A stretch of DNA of 64,000 bases, taken from positions 65,767,257 to 65,831,256 of the forward strand of contig NC_060060.1 of the NCBI RefSeq assembly GCF_020283565.1, read 5' to 3'. Of this stretch, positions 58,275-64,000 are shown one piece after another. The notes beneath the pieces are model-generated. The model made no database searches. It worked only from the letters and a program-made list of their open reading frames with translations, and was not told the DNA's origin. The position numbers and the translations under genes are program-made. The DNA is from Trifolium pratense (Eukaryota; Streptophyta; Magnoliopsida; Fabales; Fabaceae). The first letter of the stretch is position 1. Every line of letters begins with the position of its first letter.

Positions 58275-59949
58275 TATGTATATATGTAATATGTTAACGT
58301 GAAAGGGGGGCAAAGTCTGATCATAACATCAAGATATGCAAACCCTTAAAAGATGAACCCACTATTCATATTATTTCCTTTTTCATTGTTAATAATGTAC
58401 TAGTACCTTACAATTCATTTGCTTTCATGGGAAAAAGGAGCTTCTTATGAGTCCCCCCACCCCCACACAAAGTCACACACTTTATTATCTCTAACCACCA
58501 CCATGAAATAACGAAATAAAAGAAATTTGGATTCTATGTAATTAGGGTATTATGCATTCACACAATTGAAATATTACTTATTGTTCGATCTTAATCAAAC
58601 AATCTAAAAAATGTATGAGCTTAAATATGTGGTTAGGGTGTTTGTATTCACGTAATTGAAACATCAATTATTATTTGATCTTCATTAAAAAATCTAAGAA
58701 ACATTCGAGCTTAAATTTAGATTTTGTTAGATTTTAATTAAATAACTAATGTTCGACGGTGTGAATGGGAAAGATTCATCTATAGGGGAATTTTGTGGTA
58801 ATAGATTTTCCGCAATAACAGCAGGACGATGTAATTGATCCGAGTCATCTGATTGCCTATCAACAGTAGTGTAAAATAGATATTTAAATCTGAATCGTCC
58901 GATCTGCAATCAACGGACATGATTGCTTACAACAATGAATCTGTATCCGATCGAGTTTTGTGGGGCCATAGAAAAAGAGAAAGCATATGATGATGGAAGA
59001 AAATATAAAAGAAGATGAAGACCATTTCAAAGACACCGTGCTGGCCACTCAATGAAACCATACACCTTTTAATGAGATTATATTCCCTAAAGCATTAACC
59101 CAACTTGATGGCCGTCCTAAGATTCTAATCTATTGCTTATTGCTTATATAGATAATGACTTCATTTTCTGATGGTTTATATATGGACATGTGTAGTACAT
59201 TTAGTTTAGTCATGACTAATTAATTATAATCACCTGAAATTATAATATTAGTAAAGTCCTAATGAAGATGATATCATCTTCACACACTAAAATACCAAAC
59301 TTTGAAGCTAGCTTCCTTTGGACAAATTTAAGAAAATAAATTAAGATTATTATTATGGTAGGGGAGGCTAAGTTTGGCTAACTACTATTAATTAATGATC
59401 TTAAATTAAAACATAAAATATTATTCAATCAAAGTGTTGTCCTTCTTAACCATAATATGTCTTGAGTCTTGACTTAGTTGTTAGTTAATTACATACAAAA
59501 ACAATTGTGCTGGTCAAATCTATACATCAGAACCAATTGCTTATAATTAGATTAACTATATATAAATGATCAAATCTATATCAAAATGATCAACTACCAT
59601 GTACCTGGTCAATAATATATGCTTGGAAACCTATAAATTTGGATTGTGACATTTTGTTATTTTAGACTAGAAATTAAGAACAATAAAATAATTAATTGTT
59701 AATTTCACAACCACCGGATGCATTACTATTTTCCTTAGATTATGAAAAGTTCCTAAGTTTTTTTTTGTTGTGTCTTAGCTGAAAATGGTCCCAAGTTTTA
59801 TGATAAACTTAAAAAGAATTAAAAGTGATTACCCTACTCACTAAAAGTTGGGCAAAAAGACTTATTCAAATTCTAGCATGAAATACTCGGTTCAAATTTA
59901 ATATCATGCTTTACATTTTTTTAAATTATCTACACTTTTAGAAAATTAC

Positions 59950-60006
<57 letters not shown>

Positions 60007-60774
60007 TGAACTAAATTCTTGAATATATTTTGGTTCCATATAGTATGGGATGTCATATTCTTTTCACAAATATTCATAGTCATAGCACTATACAATTGAA
60101 GTATATCTCAATAAATTCAATCCTAATATCATAACTTATAGTACTATATTTGACAAACTAAAAGAATTATCACAAGTCTCAAAATTAATGTAACTGTGAT
60201 TGAACTCAAACATTTAACAGAGTGAAATTTATAAATGATCAGATTCAGACGTCTGATTACTAACATAACATATTAACAACGAAACGATAAAGAAATGAAA
60301 TACTATTAATAAATAATTTTTTAAAAAAAGAGTAAATTAATTCATGATTTGTTTTTCATTAATCAATACATGCAAAGTATTTTGGTCTTACTTACCAAAC
60401 TCAAAAAATAAACCCCATTACTAAATGTCAAAAAAAAAAAAAAAACCAAATTCCCAACCTTCACTTACACACGTGCTAAAAGAACCATAAACACGTGCGA
60501 ATCAAGGCCTCCATGCACTAGCCCAAACCACCGGTTGTTCCTTCCACGACAAGAATATTCCGGCGTCATTACACCGCGCCATAAAACCAAAAACCCATCA
60601 TGGACCCGGATTTGCTACAGTCCAAAAAACACGCAGTTTAACGCAGTTTTAATCTCGTCCATTAAATTCAGATCGGGCGGCTTAGATTAAAAACTGGGTT
60701 TTTCTAATCAAATTGATCTCAGCCATTAAAATCAAATCGGACGGTTTAAATTGAAAACAGCGTGTTACTGTGTG
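58275..60774. other. Intergenic region of copy B, DUF674 3' flank
   Basis: Counterpart of 49512-52190 minus the 184-bp MITE and one ATTGAAATA. The empty MITE site is at about 58564-58572. No gene seen. Confidence 0.5.
59951..60003. repeat. (AT)n microsatellite, copy B
   Basis: About 53 bp of alternating AT, longer than the copy A tract by about 16 bp. Confidence 0.95.
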
Positions 60775-61619
60775 CTAATTTGACAGCACCAAATCTGATT
60801 CCGTCTTCTTGATGAAAACACTAGTCAAGACCATCTTTGACTGCAGAGAAGCCTTAAGTAACTTGATACCCTGTTACAAAAAATACAAAAAGACATAAAT
60901 CTAAAGAACTAAATAAGACTGATTATGTTATGATCCAATGATGTCGCTTATTTATGATACCGTATATACTTTACCTCTTCCATTCCGATCTCAACCACCT
61001 TTTCTTCCAAGGTGCCAATCTCTTTGACATTGAACTTGTTCAACAGTGTGATGCAAGATATAGTTGACATGGGCTGAATCACCAAATCATCCATCACCAT
61101 GTAGGTTACAACATCTTTCACAAATCCACTCTTAATATTGGTAATTTTCTTTGCAGCAACCTTATTTCCAACATAATTAACTTCATTGTTCATAATATGG
61201 CCGCAATTATACCGAGGACGGCCAGGACATTGAGTTTTGTTATCATATGCCACCTGGAAATTACACTTATTTGTGCACATGTATAACTTAGATCCTTGGT
61301 CGTTGTCACTGGAATCGTTCTGAGTAAGGAAGCCTGAGATTTCAGTTGAAGAGCTTTGAGCTCTTGGGTTTAAAAGAACATCCTTAGTTTGATCTGGGAG
61401 CATGTAATTCTGGTTGAGATTTTCAACACTCTGATACAGATTTCCTAAGCTACCAACCATGCCATTTGAGCTTAGCAGCTTCACTACAGTACCTATTGGC
61501 AAGCATAGCAAGTTTAGCAGAAAGTCTACTACATCTTTTGAAGCTTCAGCAAAGAGAACTTTCTCATTCTTTGTGTCAATGAGAAGTTTCATGGACACTT
61601 TGGTGGAAGAAGAAGCCAT
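60775..61619 (-). CDS. DUF674 family protein, copy B
   Basis: Exons 60975-61619 and 60775-60870 on the minus strand, same structure as copy A, give 246 residues. It differs from copy A mainly within 40 bp: CPGRPRYNCGHIM here versus CPGSPEYNYCCHIM there, including a 3-bp length change, plus one Ala/Asp difference near residue 29 (SKD here, SKA in copy A). Both copies are open and have intact splice sites, so both may be expressed. The function of the family is unknown. Confidence 0.87.
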
Positions 61620-61660
61620 ATTGAATGGGAGTGTACGTTAGAAGCAATAGAAAGGCTATT

Positions 61661-61668
61661 TATTTATA
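61661..61668 (-). promoter_or_regulatory. TATA box of DUF674 copy B
   Basis: TATAAATA on the minus strand, the same distance from the ATG as in copy A. Confidence 0.6.
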
Positions 61669-61846
61669 GGAAAATTCATAGACTTGCAAGTGGTTGCACA
61701 ATTAATTAAAATGAGGAAGATATATAGACACAAACTTGTAAATGTAACTTCCTACTTATTGCTATAATGTGGAAAGCCAGAAGTCCCTTGCAATGAATTT
61801 CATATCATTAGTTTAATTTTTGATGGACATGTCATCATTATCATTA

Positions 61847-62032
61847 GGAAAATGCTAAACAGTGCCCTCGGGCACTAGTTAAGGATACAAATATAGAAGT
61901 TTTATCTCGTAAATTGTGCATTCAATGTTTTAATGATGTGAAAAGTTATTCTCTCTCATCATTAACTTTATCATTTGTTTCCTTTTTTAGTATGCTTAAC
62001 TAGTGCCCCAAGGGCACTGTTTAGCATGACCC
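61847..62032. mobile_element. 186-bp MITE present only in copy B
   Basis: Bounded by the 9-bp repeat TTATCATTA (61838-61846 and 62033-62041). Left end GGAAAATGCTAAACAGTGCC and reverse-complemented right end GGGTCATGCTAAACAGTGCC are inverted termini, followed by GGGCACTAGTTAAG on both sides. Copy A has one TTATCATTA and no element at the matching place (about 53257). Lies about 220 bp upstream of DUF674 copy B. Confidence 0.93.
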
Positions 62033-62279
62033 TTATCATTATTATCACTGAAGTAGTAGGTTACAAACTAGGAGATAGTCTTATGTGGTCATGTCACCAA
62101 ATAATTTGGATTTGGTCACACTCACAAAAGTGAAATAAATATTTAAAAATATAATTAAATAATATTTTCTTTTTAAATTATTAAATGATTTGATATTGTT
62201 TTGTGAGTGTGGTCACGTGACCACAAAAGAATATTTCTACAAACTAGTAGATTTCTTTACCTCAAAAGGTCTAGATTAA

Positions 62280-62850
62280 CTAGTCCCACACACGTGTGAT
62301 GCATAGGTATTATGAGGTATTTTATATTGTAATGTTGAAAAATCATTCGTATAAATTGAAACAATAATTATTATGAAAATTATAATAATAACATCAACAA
62401 TAACAAAATAATAATAAAAAAAAAAGTGATGTAAATATAAGATAGATATTAAAGATGTGTTTATACTTTTCGAAAAGATTACAATGGATCCTATTGCGTC
62501 TACCAAAATAAGTTGGTAATCCATAAATTGTCATGTCGCTATGAAAACGGTTTGTGGTCATACTCATACATTGTGCATTTGATTCTTAATTGGACACTAT
62601 AATTCAATATATAGTATAAAAGATTAATTAGTGCGTATAATTTAGTAAAACCTATTATTATTAGTTGAGTGGGTGTATAATGAAAAGTCATAGGTATATA
62701 AATGTATGATATGAAAAAATGTATAGAGATGACAATGATGTAAGTAGAAGTGATGTGACATTATTGAGTGGTTTAATTGGATATAAGTAACTGACGTGGA
62801 TTAGGGTTAGATTAGTGGTTGCATAACTATCTAGAAATTATATATATAGA
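62280..62850 (-). mobile_element. Non-autonomous Helitron, copy B (571 bp)
   Basis: Copy B counterpart of 53504-54074 with the same 5' TC and 3' CTAG ends. One base differs in the terminal hairpin region (CACACACGTGTGATGC here, CACACCCGTGTGATGC in copy A). Confidence 0.8.
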
Positions 62851-63605
62851 TGTTTATACATTTAAAAAACTTATTTATACATCACATTTGAAGTTACTTT
62901 GGTACTTTCTTCATTAACATTGATTAACAATATCTTTAACTCATTCTTCAAAATAACTATGGAAATGATAACATATAATTGACCATGGAAAACAATCGAT
63001 GTTGAAACATAAGTTTTTATTTATATTATAAATCTCATTGGAGGATTCTTAGTTGGATAAACTACTTCATTATCTCTTACCAAAAAACTATTTGATTCTT
63101 AATTGGACACGATAATTCAATATATAGTATAAAAGATTAATTAGTGTGTATAATTTAGTAAAACCTATTATAATTAGTTGAGTGGGTGTATAATGAAAAG
63201 TCATAGGTATATAAATGTATGATATGAAAAAATATATAGAGATGACAATGATGTAAGTAGAAGTGATGTAACATTATTGGGTGGTTTAAATGGATATAAG
63301 TGACTGACGTGGATTAGGGTTAGATTAGCGGTTGCACAACTATCTAAGAATTATATATATAGATGTTTATACATTTAAAAAACTTATTTATACATCACAT
63401 TTGAAGTTACTTTGGTATCTTCTTCATTAACATTGATTAACAATATCTTTAACTCATTCTTCAAAATAACTATGGAAATGAACATATAATTGACCATGGA
63501 AAACAATCGATGTTGAAACATAAGTTTTTATTTATATTATAAATCTCATTGGAGGATTCTGAGTTGGATAAACTACTTCATTATCTCTTACCAAAAAACT
63601 ACTGT
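62581..63605. repeat. 512-bp tandem duplication (copy B)
   Basis: Counterpart of 53805-54825, with units beginning at 62581 and 63093. Confidence 0.85.
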
Positions 63606-64000
63606 ATTATCGAATTTGACATTTATATTAATTTGAAACTTATTTGAGTAAAGATAAATCAACTTAACTCATACTCAAATATCGAATATGATAAAAATCA
63701 TACAGGGCGACCAACTCCTTATATTTATAAAGATTGGACAAAAGATTATTAGCAAAAACATTAACTTTTTTGAAAAAAAGACAATAAAATACACAAAATA
63801 ATAAAATAAAAAAAAAATTTTAAAATGAATAATAACCCAAAATATTAATAATAATAATAATAATAATAATAATTACAATTAGTACCCCACATTAAATGGA
63901 TGTAAGTGGATGATGTGGCTAAATGAAAGGTTTTCATTGGTTTGTGGATTAGGGTTTAGATAGGCAATTCCACAACTATCTAGGATTTATATAAACCAAC

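Larger units (their letters stand above)
56896..64000. repeat. Segmental duplication, copy B
   Basis: Starts at ATATTTTTATATTATTTTTG, matching 48133 onward, and continues to the window edge. Differences from copy A are few: the absent MITE, an added MITE at 61847, a longer (AT)n tract and scattered substitutions. Confidence 0.95.

Overview
The window is AT-rich nuclear DNA from a eudicot plant, most likely a papilionoid legume of the Medicago/Trifolium kind. This rests on spliced GT-AG genes with long introns, plant-specific families (DUF674, a plant GH43, a plant ARL8) and a heavy load of plant transposons (Ty1-copia, Ty3-gypsy, L1-type LINEs, SINEs, Helitrons, Mutator-like foldbacks). The species call is inference; no organelle, bacterial or CRISPR sequence was seen.

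Layout. 1-3.8 kb: non-autonomous LTR-element sequence with an odd array of short hairpins, then a 5'-truncated LINE. 4.4-9.3 kb: a complete six-exon ARL8 small GTPase gene (minus), with a decayed gypsy element in its third intron. 9.9-12.7 kb: foldback/MITE and SINE insertions, one with a clear 9-bp target duplication. 14.5-22.1 kb: a nine-exon multi-pass membrane protein gene (plus) with a very young copia element (two LTRs that look identical) antisense in intron 5. 22.9-23.4 kb: a two-exon secreted cysteine-rich peptide gene (minus). 24.5-26 kb: a SINE and two foldbacks. 26.4-30.5 kb: a broken DNA primase small-subunit gene (plus) that still has an E2F-like promoter site but lacks its catalytic exon. 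31.2-38.9 kb: a full-length LINE (minus) nested in an older LINE fragment (plus), both with target duplications. 40.3-43.9 kb: a two-exon GH43 (exo-beta-1,3-galactosidase-like) gene with a Helitron in its intron. 44-47 kb: a direct duplication of the GH43 3' flank and a SINE. 48.1-64 kb: a roughly 8.76-kb tandem segmental duplication, each copy carrying a two-exon DUF674 gene; each copy has acquired one MITE the other lacks.

The intact host genes (ARL8, membrane protein, cysteine-rich peptide, GH43, two DUF674) do not form one pathway. ARL8, the membrane protein and GH43 appear, from memory, to have homologues that are neighbours at the end of Arabidopsis chromosome 5, so the order looks like ancestral microsynteny expanded by transposons. 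I found no clearly new enzymatic system. The most unusual signals are the variable-stem, constant-loop hairpin array at the left end, the reciprocal MITE insertions that date the segmental duplication, the clustered differences between the DUF674 copies, and the primase pseudogene with a preserved cell-cycle promoter motif.
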